A DNA stretch of 64,000 nucleotides from Nitratireductor pacificus pht-3B. Lineage in GTDB: Bacteria; Pseudomonadota; Alphaproteobacteria; Rhizobiales; Rhizobiaceae. Shown one piece after another: positions 1 to 7,651 of the stretch. The translations under genes and the position numbers were made by a program. Below the pieces are notes generated by a model. That model worked only from the letters and a program-made list of their open reading frames with translations. It did no database searches and was not told the DNA's origin. The stretch is from positions 124,001-188,000 of the forward strand of contig NZ_AMRM01000006.1 of the NCBI RefSeq assembly GCF_000300335.1, given 5' to 3'. Position 1 is the first letter of the stretch. Each line of letters starts with the position of its first letter.

Positions 1-1105
1 ACAAATCCAGCAAGCCGCGCTGCCGCAGCAATATCCAGAGGAAGAACGGTGCGCCGATGGCGGCCGTGACGATGCCTATGGGAAGCTCGGCCGGGGCCAC
101 GATCATCCGGCTGATGGCGTCGGCGACGAGCAGCAGGCATGCCCCGAGCAGCGCCGAGGCCGGCAGAAGATAGCGATGCTCCGGCCCGATGGTCAGGCGC
201 AGGAGATGCGGAACGACGATGCCGATGAAGCCGATGCCGCCGGCCACCGCCACGGACGCGCCGGTGGCCGCGGCGACGGCAACGATCGCCGCGTTCTTCA
301 CGCGCTGCACCGGGATGCCCAGATGGTTGGCCGAGGCCTCCCCCAAAACCATGCCGTCCAGCCCGCGCGCCAGAAAGGGCGTCGCGAGCAGCGCCAGAAC
401 GATGATCGGCCCTGCCGCCCAGATCTTGCTCCACGTGGAGCCGGCAAGCGACCCCAGCCCCCAGAAGGTCAGGTCGCGCAATTGCTGGTCGTCCGCCAAG
501 TAGACCAGCACGCCGGAGAAGGCGCCCGCCATCGCCGCAAGCGCGATCCCGGCGAGCAGCATGGTCGCAATGGAGGTCTGGCCGCGCCGCGTGGCGACCC
601 GATAGAGAAGGAGCGTCGACGCCAGGCCGCCGAAGAAGGCGGCGAGCGGCAGCGCATAGATGCCGGCCAGAGGGACCGCGGGTCCAAGGACCGTGCCTCC
701 GAGCACGATCACCGTGATCGCGCCCAGTCCGGCGCCGGAGGCGACACCGACGATGCCCGGATCGGCGAGCGGGTTGCGAAACAGGCCCTGCATCACCGCG
801 CCGGAAACGGCCAGGGCCGCGCCCACGAGGCTGCCGAGCAGGATGCGCGGCAGGCGGATGTCCATGACGATGATGCGGTCGCGCTCGGACAGCACGCCGG
901 TTTCGGCGCCGCCGATGCCGAGCCAGCCGACAACCAGATCCCGGAGGGAGGCGTCCGACGCGCCGGAGGCAAGGCTCGCGGTGCAGATGACGCCGTAAAG
1001 TCCGATCAGAAGCAGGATCGCCACCCGTGCGCGCGCCGTGCGATCCCCTGGCAGGTGGATCGAAAGTCCGGCGGATGCCGGAGCCGTCTGCTCGCCTAAC
1101 GCCAT
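1..1105 (-). CDS. hmuU: Heme ABC transporter permease HmuU (3' end at window edge)
   Basis: Inner-membrane permease of the FecCD family that moves heme delivered by HmuT into the cytoplasm. Reading the minus strand from the ATG at 1105 gives about 368 codons without a stop. They encode a hydrophobic protein with the family signatures MDIRLPRILLGSLVGAALA (about residue 80) and GFIGIVVPHLLR (about residue 300), and several membrane segments. The length is normal for HmuU, so only the last residues or the stop lie beyond the edge. The start lies 2 bp past the hmuT stop, indicating translational coupling. The ATPase gene hmuV would be expected next, outside the window. Family assignment is firm; heme as substrate rests on the neighbours. 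Confidence 0.93.
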   Translation of the reverse strand, partial: MALGEQTAPASAGLSIHLPGDRTARARVAILLLIGLYGVICTASLASGASDASLRDLVVGWLGIGGAETGVLSERDRIIVMDIRLPRILLGSLVGAALAVSGAVMQGLFRNPLADPGIVGVASGAGLGAITVIVLGGTVLGPAVPLAGIYALPLAAFFGGLASTLLLYRVATRRGQTSIATMLLAGIALAAMAGAFSGVLVYLADDQQLRDLTFWGLGSLAGSTWSKIWAAGPIIVLALLATPFLARGLDGMVLGEASANHLGIPVQRVKNAAIVAVAAATGASVAVAGGIGFIGIVVPHLLRLTIGPEHRYLLPASALLGACLLLVADAISRMIVAPAELPIGIVTAAIGAPFFLWILLRQRGLLDL

Positions 1106-1106
1106 C

Positions 1107-2027
1107 TCATTCAGCTGCCGTCTTGATCTCCGCCAGCCGGGCCGACAGGTCGCGCACGGCATCCGCCGTGCGGGGCCCGAAGCCCAGAAGATAGGAGCCG
1201 TCCATGCGCATGATCGCCCTGTTTCGCCCGGCCGGCGTGCCGGCTATAGCCGGGTGGGCGAAGAGCTTCTCGTCGGCAAGTCCCGGACTGCCGCCCCGCT
1301 CCATCATCAACACCACATCCGGACGGGCTTCCAGCACCGCTTCTTCCGAAACCTGCCGATAGCCCTTGAAAGCACCCATGGCATTGACGCCGCCGGCCAT
1401 TCCGATCACGCCATCGGCCCCGGTGTCGCTGCCTGCGGCCATGATACGTCCGCCCTGCATGCTGAGCACGAACAGCACTCGTTTGCCGCCGGAAGCGGAT
1501 CGGGCCGCATCTTCGGCAGCCTGCAGGTCGGCCTCCACCTTGCGGGCAAGCTCCTCGGCCTTCTCGCTCACGCCCAGCGCCGCGCCGGTGATGCGGATCT
1601 TGCGCAGGATGGCGTCGCGGTCATACCCCTCCGGCACCAGGATCAACGGCACGGTGGCCTTTTCCAGGACATCCATCGTGGCGGGCGGGCCGCTGCCCTC
1701 CATGGCGAGCACGGCGCTCGGAGCGACCGACAGCACGCCTTCCGGCGACAGCGCGCGCATATAGCCCACGTCCGGCAGGGCTTTCGCCACCTCGGGATAG
1801 GTGCTGGTCGTGTCGCGCGCGATGAGCCGGTGCTCCTCGCCCAGCGCATAGATGATCTCCGTGATTGCCCCGCCAATGCTGACGAGGCGCGAAGCATCGG
1901 GAAAGCGCTCAGGGGTCTCGGAGGCAATGGCGACCTGCGCAGCCGCGCCGGCGGAAACGGCGATGGCGCAGGCAATCAGCCAGGCACGCGCACGGCGGAC
2001 GGGCGTGCGAAAACGGGGTATGGGCAC
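1107..2027 (-). CDS. hmuT: Heme ABC transporter periplasmic binding protein HmuT
   Basis: Periplasmic protein that takes heme from the outer-membrane receptor and hands it to HmuU. The 306-residue product has an N-terminal signal peptide (basic start, hydrophobic core about residues 15-35, likely cleavage after AIAS). A class III periplasmic-binding fold follows, with the motif RLVSIGGAITEIIYALG (about 47-63). The tyrosine in DVGYMRALSPEG (Y89) matches the heme-ligand tyrosine of ShuT/HmuT proteins. The start is GTG, preceded by a good AAGGAG site about 9 bases upstream. It lies downstream of hmuS, separated from it by a strong hairpin. Confidence 0.94.
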   Translation of the reverse strand: MPIPRFRTPVRRARAWLIACAIAVSAGAAAQVAIASETPERFPDASRLVSIGGAITEIIYALGEEHRLIARDTTSTYPEVAKALPDVGYMRALSPEGVLSVAPSAVLAMEGSGPPATMDVLEKATVPLILVPEGYDRDAILRKIRITGAALGVSEKAEELARKVEADLQAAEDAARSASGGKRVLFVLSMQGGRIMAAGSDTGADGVIGMAGGVNAMGAFKGYRQVSEEAVLEARPDVVLMMERGGSPGLADEKLFAHPAIAGTPAGRNRAIMRMDGSYLLGFGPRTADAVRDLSARLAEIKTAAE

Positions 2028-2070
2028 AACAAGGCTCCTTATGCGGCGCGAAAGATCAAAGTCCGGAACA

Positions 2071-2107
2071 AGAAGAAGTGCGGGCGCTTTCCGCCCGCAC
2101 TTCTTCT
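2071..2107 (-). terminator. Long perfect hairpin between hmuS and hmuT
   Basis: A 16-bp perfect inverted repeat (arms 2071-2086 and 2092-2107, 5-nt loop) begins at the hmuS stop codon. On the transcribed minus strand the right arm is followed by TTGTTCC rather than a clean run of T. It is therefore more likely a partial terminator or an mRNA-stabilising/processing hairpin than a full stop. It could set the ratio of the hmuPS message to hmuTU. The hairpin is read directly; the role is inferred. Confidence 0.6.
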
Positions 2108-3165
2108 CAGCCGGCTCTGGGCAGGGACTGCAGCCGTTCGACCATCAGCCGCCAGTCGGGCCGCTCGTCGTGTCCTTCGTGCCGTTCGCCGAAGAACTGC
2201 GCGATCAGCTCGCCGTCGGCGCCATAGGCCTCGATCGACGTGACATGACCTTCCTTGGTCGGCTTGCGCACGGCCCACAATTCGCTGACGTGGTCTGTCC
2301 GCAGATGCAGGTTGAAACCCGGATCGAGAATGTTGATCCATGGCCCCATCGGCTTGACCGTGTGAATGGTGCCGGTGTGAATCTGGACGCAACCGGGGCT
2401 TCCGACAAAGCACATGATCGGCACTTCGTCGCGCACCGCCTGATAGAGCATCGCCGTCAGCGCCTCGTTCTCGAGACGCCAGGCGTAATCCTCGCCGATC
2501 AGGTGAACGGCCTGGTGGCGGGTGAGCTTCAGCTTGCGCAGGATGTTGAACAGCTGGTGCACGTCCGTCATCGCGGCCCAGCGCTCGCGCAGGATCTCCG
2601 CCGAAGGCAGCGCCTCGGGCGCTTCCTGTACCGGCGGTTCGGCACGTCCCACGGTGATCGCTGCGCCCTGATCCGGCGAGACAAGCTCATCGATGAGCGC
2701 CCGGTAGGCCGCCTGATCCGACTGCGGGCGCAGGTGAATCTTGTGAACCGCCTCCCCCGCATGATCGAAGAACTGGAGGCTGTGACGCACCGCGCCGGAC
2801 TCCTCGTCACGTTTCTCGACGGCGAAGCCGAAGGCCCAGCGCGACGGGAAAATGCGCAGGTCGATATCGGCGCCGAGCACGAGGGCATGTTCGGAGCCCG
2901 TCATCGTCTTCTCGTAGATGCCGACCTTCTCGTGCACGGCGCTCTCGTTGCGCGTCAGCGCCATGACTTCGCCGACAGCCTCCAGGGACGGCAGCAGATC
3001 GCTGACGCGCGGCTCGATCCGCGTGACGCCGTGGCCGACATGCGCCGCCAGCAATTCAGCCTCGGAAATACCGAGCTGCGCAGCGAGGTCGCGCTCGCGC
3101 ATCTTCGGGTTCTCGCTCCTGGCGCGCCTGATCCCCTCAGGCGCGCGTCTCGCTTGAATGTTCAT
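2107..3165 (-). CDS. hmuS: Hemin-degrading factor / heme chaperone HmuS
   Basis: Cytoplasmic heme-handling protein of the HemS/HmuS/ChuX family, which binds imported heme and helps release iron. The 352-residue product has the usual two-repeat architecture. The first half holds RVSDLLPSLEAVGEVMALTRN; the second holds VPIMCFVGSPGCVQIHTG and WINILDPGFNLHLR. It starts at an ATG with GAGGA immediately upstream and follows hmuP by 14 bp. Length and motifs are typical, so the family call is firm. Whether the protein degrades heme or only ferries it varies between species and cannot be read here. Confidence 0.94.
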   Translation of the reverse strand: MNIQARRAPEGIRRARSENPKMRERDLAAQLGISEAELLAAHVGHGVTRIEPRVSDLLPSLEAVGEVMALTRNESAVHEKVGIYEKTMTGSEHALVLGADIDLRIFPSRWAFGFAVEKRDEESGAVRHSLQFFDHAGEAVHKIHLRPQSDQAAYRALIDELVSPDQGAAITVGRAEPPVQEAPEALPSAEILRERWAAMTDVHQLFNILRKLKLTRHQAVHLIGEDYAWRLENEALTAMLYQAVRDEVPIMCFVGSPGCVQIHTGTIHTVKPMGPWINILDPGFNLHLRTDHVSELWAVRKPTKEGHVTSIEAYGADGELIAQFFGERHEGHDERPDWRLMVERLQSLPRAG

Positions 3166-3179
3166 TCCTCATCCCTGTC

Positions 3180-3380
3180 CTACTTGTTCAAGATCAGCTT
3201 TCCCTGGCGCGTGATCTTCAAGCGGTAATAGGCACCGTGATGCTCTATTCCGATCTCCCGACGCCCGCAGAAAAGGTCGACGCTGGAAATGGTGCGGTCA
3301 GGCGTTATCCCGGCGTGAGCACCCGTCCACTGCTGCATGTCGGCCTGCCCCGTAGGGTCGATGGACATATACGTCTTCAT
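3180..3380 (-). CDS. hmuP: Hemin uptake protein HemP/HmuP
   Basis: Small protein (66 residues) of the HemP/HmuP family, which in rhizobia acts as a co-regulator needed for hmuR expression. The C-terminal half carries the family core: ISSVDLFCGRREIGIEHHG followed by YYRLKITRQGKLILNK. I place the start at the ATG at 3380 because AGAGGAGG lies about 8-9 bases upstream; an upstream in-frame ATG at 3467 has no such site. It is the first gene of the leftward hmuPSTU operon and diverges from hmuR, fitting a shared control region. Confidence 0.9.
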   Translation of the reverse strand: MKTYMSIDPTGQADMQQWTGAHAGITPDRTISSVDLFCGRREIGIEHHGAYYRLKITRQGKLILNK

Positions 3381-3584
3381 GGAGAAACCCTCCTCTTTCA
3401 GTTCGGCTCGCATCGGCTGGCACAACGGTGCATTTTCGTATTCCGCTTTCTTGACTTTCATTATCATATTTTATAGCCACCGCAATACCGGAGTGGAATT
3501 CTCAAGAAAAAATTCTTAGCCGGTTCACAATCGGCAAGCCAGCGCCAGCCGATCAGGTTTCTTCTCATTTCGGGGAACGTTGTA
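3381..3584. promoter_or_regulatory. Divergent hmuP / hmuR control region with iron-regulator-like sites
   Basis: This AT-rich 204-bp stretch separates the divergent hmuP and hmuR starts. It holds TCATTATC at 3458-3465, identical to the right half of a classical Fur box. At 3499-3517 two overlapping inverted repeats occur: TTCT-CA-AGAA, then AAGAA-AAAA-TTCTT, resembling the AT-rich palindromes bound by Irr in rhizobia. The repeats are visible; assigning them to Fur/Mur, Irr or HmuP is inference from the usual control of hmu genes in this group. Confidence 0.5.
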
Positions 3585-5645
3585 ATGTTGAGGTATATTG
3601 CGCGCAGGAACACCTTGCTCCTTTGCGGAACTGCGCTGGTTCCATTGCTGATGTCCGATTTTTCAAGCGCTCAGGAAGCGCAGACCTCGCCGGAGCGCAT
3701 TGCAGCTCCCGGAGACACGACGACACTCGACCGGATCACGATCGTGAGCAGGACGGGAGAAACGCCGATCGAGACGATGGCCTCGGTGAGCCAAGTCAGC
3801 GGCGAGCAGCTGGCCCGCCGGATGGCCGCAACGCCGGGCGAGATTCTGTTCGGCGTGCCGGGCGTCAACATCTACTCCCAGGGCCGCCCGTCGGTGGCCA
3901 ATGTCAATATTCGCGGCCTGCAGGACGCCGGACGCGTTTCGGTCATCGTGGACGGCGCGCGGCAGAATTTCCACAAGACGGGGCATGAGGTGTCCCGCAT
4001 GTTCTGGCTCGACCCCGAACTGGTGAAGCAGGTGGACGTCATGCGCGGACCGAGCGCGAACACGTTTGGATCGGGAGCGATCGGCGGTGTCGTCTATTTC
4101 GAGACGAAGGATGCCGAGGATTTCCTCCGCGACGACGAGACCTATGCGCTTTCCACGACCGGACGCTACGATTCGAACGGTTCCGGCTGGACCGTCAGCA
4201 CCACGGGGGCGTTCCGCTTCAACGAGAGCGCGTCGGTCCTGGGCAACATCGTCTGGCGGGATTTCGGCGACTACAAGGACGGCGGCGGCACCCGGGTGGA
4301 CCATTCCGGCTTCGATGTGCTGAGCGGACACCTGAAGGGAACCGTCAGGCCGACCGAGTTCAGCAAGCTGACGCTCGGCTGGACCGGCGCCAGCAACGAG
4401 TGGTCCAGTTCGGCGATCCAGGACAACAGCCTGAAAAGCAACACCTTTACCGGCGCATTCGAAATCTCGGATGCGGAAGAGAAATGGCTGAATCTCAGCA
4501 TCAAGGGCGCCGTGAACTCCATGGGCCTCGAGGAAGTACGGTCCGGCACCACCACCGACTACGATCTGCGCACCTCCAGCCTCGACGTGTGGAACACCTC
4601 CCATTTCGACACCGGTCCGGTCCAGCATCAACTGACCTTCGGCGGTGACTGGGTTTATGACGACTTCACCTCGCAGACCGCATCCGGCGGAGCGAACTTC
4701 TTCAATCCCAACGGCAAGAGAACGGTCTGGGGCGGCTACGTACAGGACAAGCTGCGCTACGACTGGCTCGAAGTCGTCGCCGGGCTGCGCTACGACGCCT
4801 ATGATCTCGAAGGATCCTCGGAAAGCTCCGGCAGCCGCCTCTCGCCGCGTGTTTCGGTCGGCATCTCCCCGTTCAGCGAGGGGACCCTTGCGGGGCTGCA
4901 GGTCTACGGTTCCTATGCGGAAGGGTATCGGGCGCCGACCACCTCGGAAGCGTTCATCAGCGGCATGCACGCGGGCGGAGCGCCCTTCCCTTTCCTGCCC
5001 AATCCGGACCTGAAACCGGAAACGGGCAAGACCTGGGAAGCCGGCGTGAACTACGCGGCGGAAGGATTGATGTCGGCGGACGACACGCTGCGCATCAAGG
5101 CGGCGTATTTCCACAACGATGTGAAGGACTACATCACCTTCGCCCGCGTCAACGTGGTGCCGGGAACGTCGTGTTCCTTCTCCCCTATGGGGTTCTGCAT
5201 GCAGAACCAGAACATCCAGTCGGCGGAGATCCACGGCTTCGAGCTGGAAAGCTACTATGACGCCGGCCGTTATTTCGGCGGCATCAGCGTATCGATCGTC
5301 GACGGCGAGGAGATCGACCTCAACGGCGTGCGCAGCGACCTGACCCGCATTCCCGCAACCAGCGTCACGCTCGACGGCGGAATGCGGTTCCTGGAGAGGC
5401 GCCTGACCGTTGGCGGCGAAGTGCAGTTCAACAAGGCGCCCAAGGGGTCGAGCTTCGCCGACGACTACACGCTGGTCAATCTCTACGCCAACTACCAGGC
5501 GACCGACAATTTGCGCTTCGATTTCCGCGTCGATAACCTGCTCGACGAGAAATACATGCTTCCCATGGCTGATGTCAGCGCAGGGAGTTACAACCAGCCG
5601 GGCCTCACCGTGAAGGTCGGCGCGACCATGAGACTGGGAGGCTGA
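3585..5645 (+). CDS. hmuR: TonB-dependent heme/hemoglobin outer-membrane receptor
   Basis: Outer-membrane barrel that binds heme or hemoproteins and imports heme using TonB energy. The 686-residue product has a signal peptide (cleavage near SSAQEA), a TonB box-like ITIVSR (51-56) and a plug domain with NIRGLQDAGRVSVIVDGARQ. Two candidate heme ligands match the receptor family: H130 or H134 in the plug, and H462 between the boxes YRAP (about 448) and NPDL (about 471). These parallel His128 and His461 of Yersinia HemR and the FRAP/NPNL boxes. The barrel ends in LTVKVGATMRLGG, lacking the usual terminal aromatic residue. It leads the hmuR-exbB-exbD-exbD-tonB operon. Confidence 0.95.
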   Translation: MLRYIARRNTLLLCGTALVPLLMSDFSSAQEAQTSPERIAAPGDTTTLDRITIVSRTGETPIETMASVSQVSGEQLARRMAATPGEILFGVPGVNIYSQGRPSVANVNIRGLQDAGRVSVIVDGARQNFHKTGHEVSRMFWLDPELVKQVDVMRGPSANTFGSGAIGGVVYFETKDAEDFLRDDETYALSTTGRYDSNGSGWTVSTTGAFRFNESASVLGNIVWRDFGDYKDGGGTRVDHSGFDVLSGHLKGTVRPTEFSKLTLGWTGASNEWSSSAIQDNSLKSNTFTGAFEISDAEEKWLNLSIKGAVNSMGLEEVRSGTTTDYDLRTSSLDVWNTSHFDTGPVQHQLTFGGDWVYDDFTSQTASGGANFFNPNGKRTVWGGYVQDKLRYDWLEVVAGLRYDAYDLEGSSESSGSRLSPRVSVGISPFSEGTLAGLQVYGSYAEGYRAPTTSEAFISGMHAGGAPFPFLPNPDLKPETGKTWEAGVNYAAEGLMSADDTLRIKAAYFHNDVKDYITFARVNVVPGTSCSFSPMGFCMQNQNIQSAEIHGFELESYYDAGRYFGGISVSIVDGEEIDLNGVRSDLTRIPATSVTLDGGMRFLERRLTVGGEVQFNKAPKGSSFADDYTLVNLYANYQATDNLRFDFRVDNLLDEKYMLPMADVSAGSYNQPGLTVKVGATMRLGG

Positions 5646-5651
5646 TCAGCC

Positions 5652-6113
5652 GTGTTATCGAATATCCCGTTCCGCTCGTTCGTCTCCGCCGCCGCCCTCG
5701 GGCTGGCGGCGGGACTGACCGTGACGACACCCTCGGACACGCTGGCGCAGGAAACCGCGCCGGCGAAGGCGATCAACCTGGAACTCAACGCGCTGGAACC
5801 GAGCGACAAGGGCTGCCGCATCGCCTTCGTGGTCCAGAACGGCCTGGCACAGGACATCGACAAGGCGGCGTTCGAGATCGCCCTGTTCGATGGCCAGGGC
5901 TTGGTCGACCGGCTGCTGGTTCTGGATTTCCAGGACCTGCCTGCAGAGAAGACCAAGGTGCGCCGCTTCGATCTTGCCGAAGCGGACTGCGCGCAGATCA
6001 GCCGCGTGCTGGTCAACGACGCCACCGCCTGCGAGGGCCAGGGCGTCGAGGCGGGGACCTGCATCGCCGCCCTGGCGCCCACCACCCGCACAAAGATCAT
6101 CTTCGGCAAGTAG
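5652..6113 (+). CDS. Hypothetical periplasmic protein between hmuR and exbB
   Basis: I do not recognise a named family. The 153-residue product has an N-terminal signal peptide (hydrophobic core about residues 10-28, likely cleavage near DTLAQE). A compact acidic domain follows, with paired cysteines: C54 in DKGCRIAF, then three near ADCAQ, TACEG and GTCIA. These could form two disulfides in the periplasm. The start is GTG with GGAGG about 11 bases upstream, overlapping the end of hmuR. Its place between the receptor and its energiser suggests a role in heme uptake or in the TonB-ExbBD complex, but that is inference from position. Confidence 0.8.
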   Translation: MLSNIPFRSFVSAAALGLAAGLTVTTPSDTLAQETAPAKAINLELNALEPSDKGCRIAFVVQNGLAQDIDKAAFEIALFDGQGLVDRLLVLDFQDLPAEKTKVRRFDLAEADCAQISRVLVNDATACEGQGVEAGTCIAALAPTTRTKIIFGK

Positions 6114-6135
6114 CACGCCGACCAACGCAACGGGA

Positions 6136-6858
6136 ATGCTCATCATGATCGACGGTCTCGCCGCCTCAATCGGCTCCTTTCTCAAGCTCGGCGGCCCGGT
6201 CGTGGCGATCCTGCTGGTGCTCTCCGTGTTCGCCCTGGCGCTGGTTCTCCTGAAACTCGTGCAGTTCCAGCGCGAGCGCATCGGCCGGCACGGGAAGGCC
6301 AGGCGCGCGCTGCATGCGTGGTTCCATCGCAATCAGGGCGAGGCACGCGCTGCTCTGGCGACGGCGCGCTCGCCGCTCGAGGAGGCTCTGGCAGCCGCCA
6401 TGCGGCTCGGCAGCGCCGGTGCGCCGAGGGACGCGGTCGAGAACGAGGTGGGCCGCATCGCGCTTGCCCGGCTGCACGAACTGCAACGCGGTTTCCGCGC
6501 CCTCGACGCCATCGTCCAGGTGGCCCCGCTGCTCGGCCTGTTCGGCACGGTGCTTGGCATGATCGAGGCCTTCCGGGAACTGCAGGCGGCCGGCAACGCG
6601 GTCGATCCGTCGCTGCTGGCCGGCGGCATCTGGGTGGCCCTGCTGACGACGGCCTGCGGGCTTGCGGTGGCGATGCCCGTTTCGCTGATGCTCACCTGGT
6701 TCGAAACCCGTCTGGAGAATGAGCGGGTGGCCATAGAGACGATGACCAGCGCCGCCCTGTCGCAGGCGCTGCCCCGCGATGCGGAAAGGACGGAGGCAAC
6801 GACCGGCACGGCCCGCGACGCCCCCGCCGTTCTGCACGGAGCCCGCCATGCGCATTGA
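6136..6858 (+). CDS. exbB: ExbB-type proton channel subunit (MotA/TolQ/ExbB family)
   Basis: Inner-membrane subunit that, with ExbD, uses the proton gradient to energise TonB. From the ATG at 6136 it is 240 residues. A first membrane segment (about 14-38, VVAILLVLSVFALALVLLKL) precedes a cytoplasmic loop. The MotA/TolQ/ExbB core, with QVAPLLGLFGTVLGMIEAF (about residue 131) and GGIWVALLTTACGLAVAMPV (about 163), gives the remaining membrane helices. The next gene starts inside its 3' end, so exbB and exbD are coupled. An ATG at 6145 is an alternative start. In this locus it most likely serves HmuR. Confidence 0.92.
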   Translation: MLIMIDGLAASIGSFLKLGGPVVAILLVLSVFALALVLLKLVQFQRERIGRHGKARRALHAWFHRNQGEARAALATARSPLEEALAAAMRLGSAGAPRDAVENEVGRIALARLHELQRGFRALDAIVQVAPLLGLFGTVLGMIEAFRELQAAGNAVDPSLLAGGIWVALLTTACGLAVAMPVSLMLTWFETRLENERVAIETMTSAALSQALPRDAERTEATTGTARDAPAVLHGARHAH

Positions 6859-7237
6859 GGTGAATGCGATACGCAGGCGCAAACCCTTGTCCATGACCTC
6901 GCTCATCGACGTCATCTTCCTGCTGCTCCTGTTCTTCATGCTGTCGTCGACCTTCACGCGCTTCGCGAGGGTGGAGGTCTCCGGCGGGCCGGCTTCGGCC
7001 GCCGCGGGCGGAAAGACGCCCGACATTCTCATCCGAGTCGATGCGGCGAACGACTGGCGCGTCAACGGCATGGCGCTGCAGGAAGCCGCGGCGCTAGCGG
7101 AGCTGACGCGGCTCGATGCGTCCGGCGCCGACACCGCGGTTCTCCTGGTGCGCGGCGCGCTGACGTCGCAGGCGCTGGTGAGCGCCGTCGAGCAGATCCG
7201 CAAGAACACAACGCTAACCCTTTCGATCGCGAGGTAG
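6848..7237 (+). CDS. exbD: ExbD-type biopolymer transport protein (first copy)
   Basis: Single-pass inner-membrane partner of ExbB. The 129-residue protein has a short basic N-terminus and a membrane helix containing the essential aspartate: SLIDVIFLLLLFFMLSS (about 17-33, D20). A periplasmic domain follows. The start ATG lies 11 bp before the exbB stop, so the genes overlap. It shares only the family pattern with the ExbD encoded immediately downstream and is not a recent duplicate. The heme role is inferred from the operon. Confidence 0.9.
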   Translation: MRIEVNAIRRRKPLSMTSLIDVIFLLLLFFMLSSTFTRFARVEVSGGPASAAAGGKTPDILIRVDAANDWRVNGMALQEAAALAELTRLDASGADTAVLLVRGALTSQALVSAVEQIRKNTTLTLSIAR

Positions 7238-7240
7238 ACC

Positions 7241-7651
7241 ATGATGCGCCTTGCCCGCCCTCGCGCCGCGCGCGAGCGTGAAAGCACCGTCACCCTGATC
7301 AACATCGTCTTCCTGATGCTGATCTTCTTCCTCGTCGCCGGCACGCTGACCCCGCCGCTCGACGGCGAGGTGACGCTGATCTCCACCACGGACGCCGAGC
7401 GGTCCGAGCCGCCCGGCGCACTCTTCGTCACCCGTGACGGCGCGTTGCGCGTCAAGGGCGCCGAGGTCGATGCCGCCGGCTTCGTCGCGCAGCGCCGGGC
7501 CCAAAGCGAAGCGCCGGACAGCGAAACGCTGGAAATCACGGTGGCGGCCGATCGCGACCTGCCGGCCTCACGTCTGGTCGACATCGTCGGCGCACTGAAG
7601 GCGGCCGGCGCCAGCAAGATCAGCATCATCACGGAACGCGCCGGACAATGA
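7241..7651 (+). CDS. ExbD-type biopolymer transport protein (second copy)
   Basis: Second ExbD/TolR-family subunit, 136 residues. Its membrane segment is TLINIVFLMLIFFLVAGTL (about 18-36). The channel aspartate of the family is replaced by asparagine at the aligned place (LINIVF here, LIDVIF in the first copy). A periplasmic domain follows. The stop overlaps the tonB start as ATGA, so it is translated with tonB. Two adjacent ExbD genes suggest a mixed ExbB-ExbD-ExbD' complex in which only the first copy carries the proton-relay aspartate. That is a hypothesis from the sequence alignment read by eye. Confidence 0.88.
   Translation: MMRLARPRAARERESTVTLINIVFLMLIFFLVAGTLTPPLDGEVTLISTTDAERSEPPGALFVTRDGALRVKGAEVDAAGFVAQRRAQSEAPDSETLEITVAADRDLPASRLVDIVGALKAAGASKISIITERAGQ

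Noticed and set aside
3663-5234. Long open frame (over 500 codons) on the strand opposite hmuR
   Set aside because: It has no family features and is explained by the GC-rich codon usage of hmuR; hmuR itself shows clear receptor motifs throughout.
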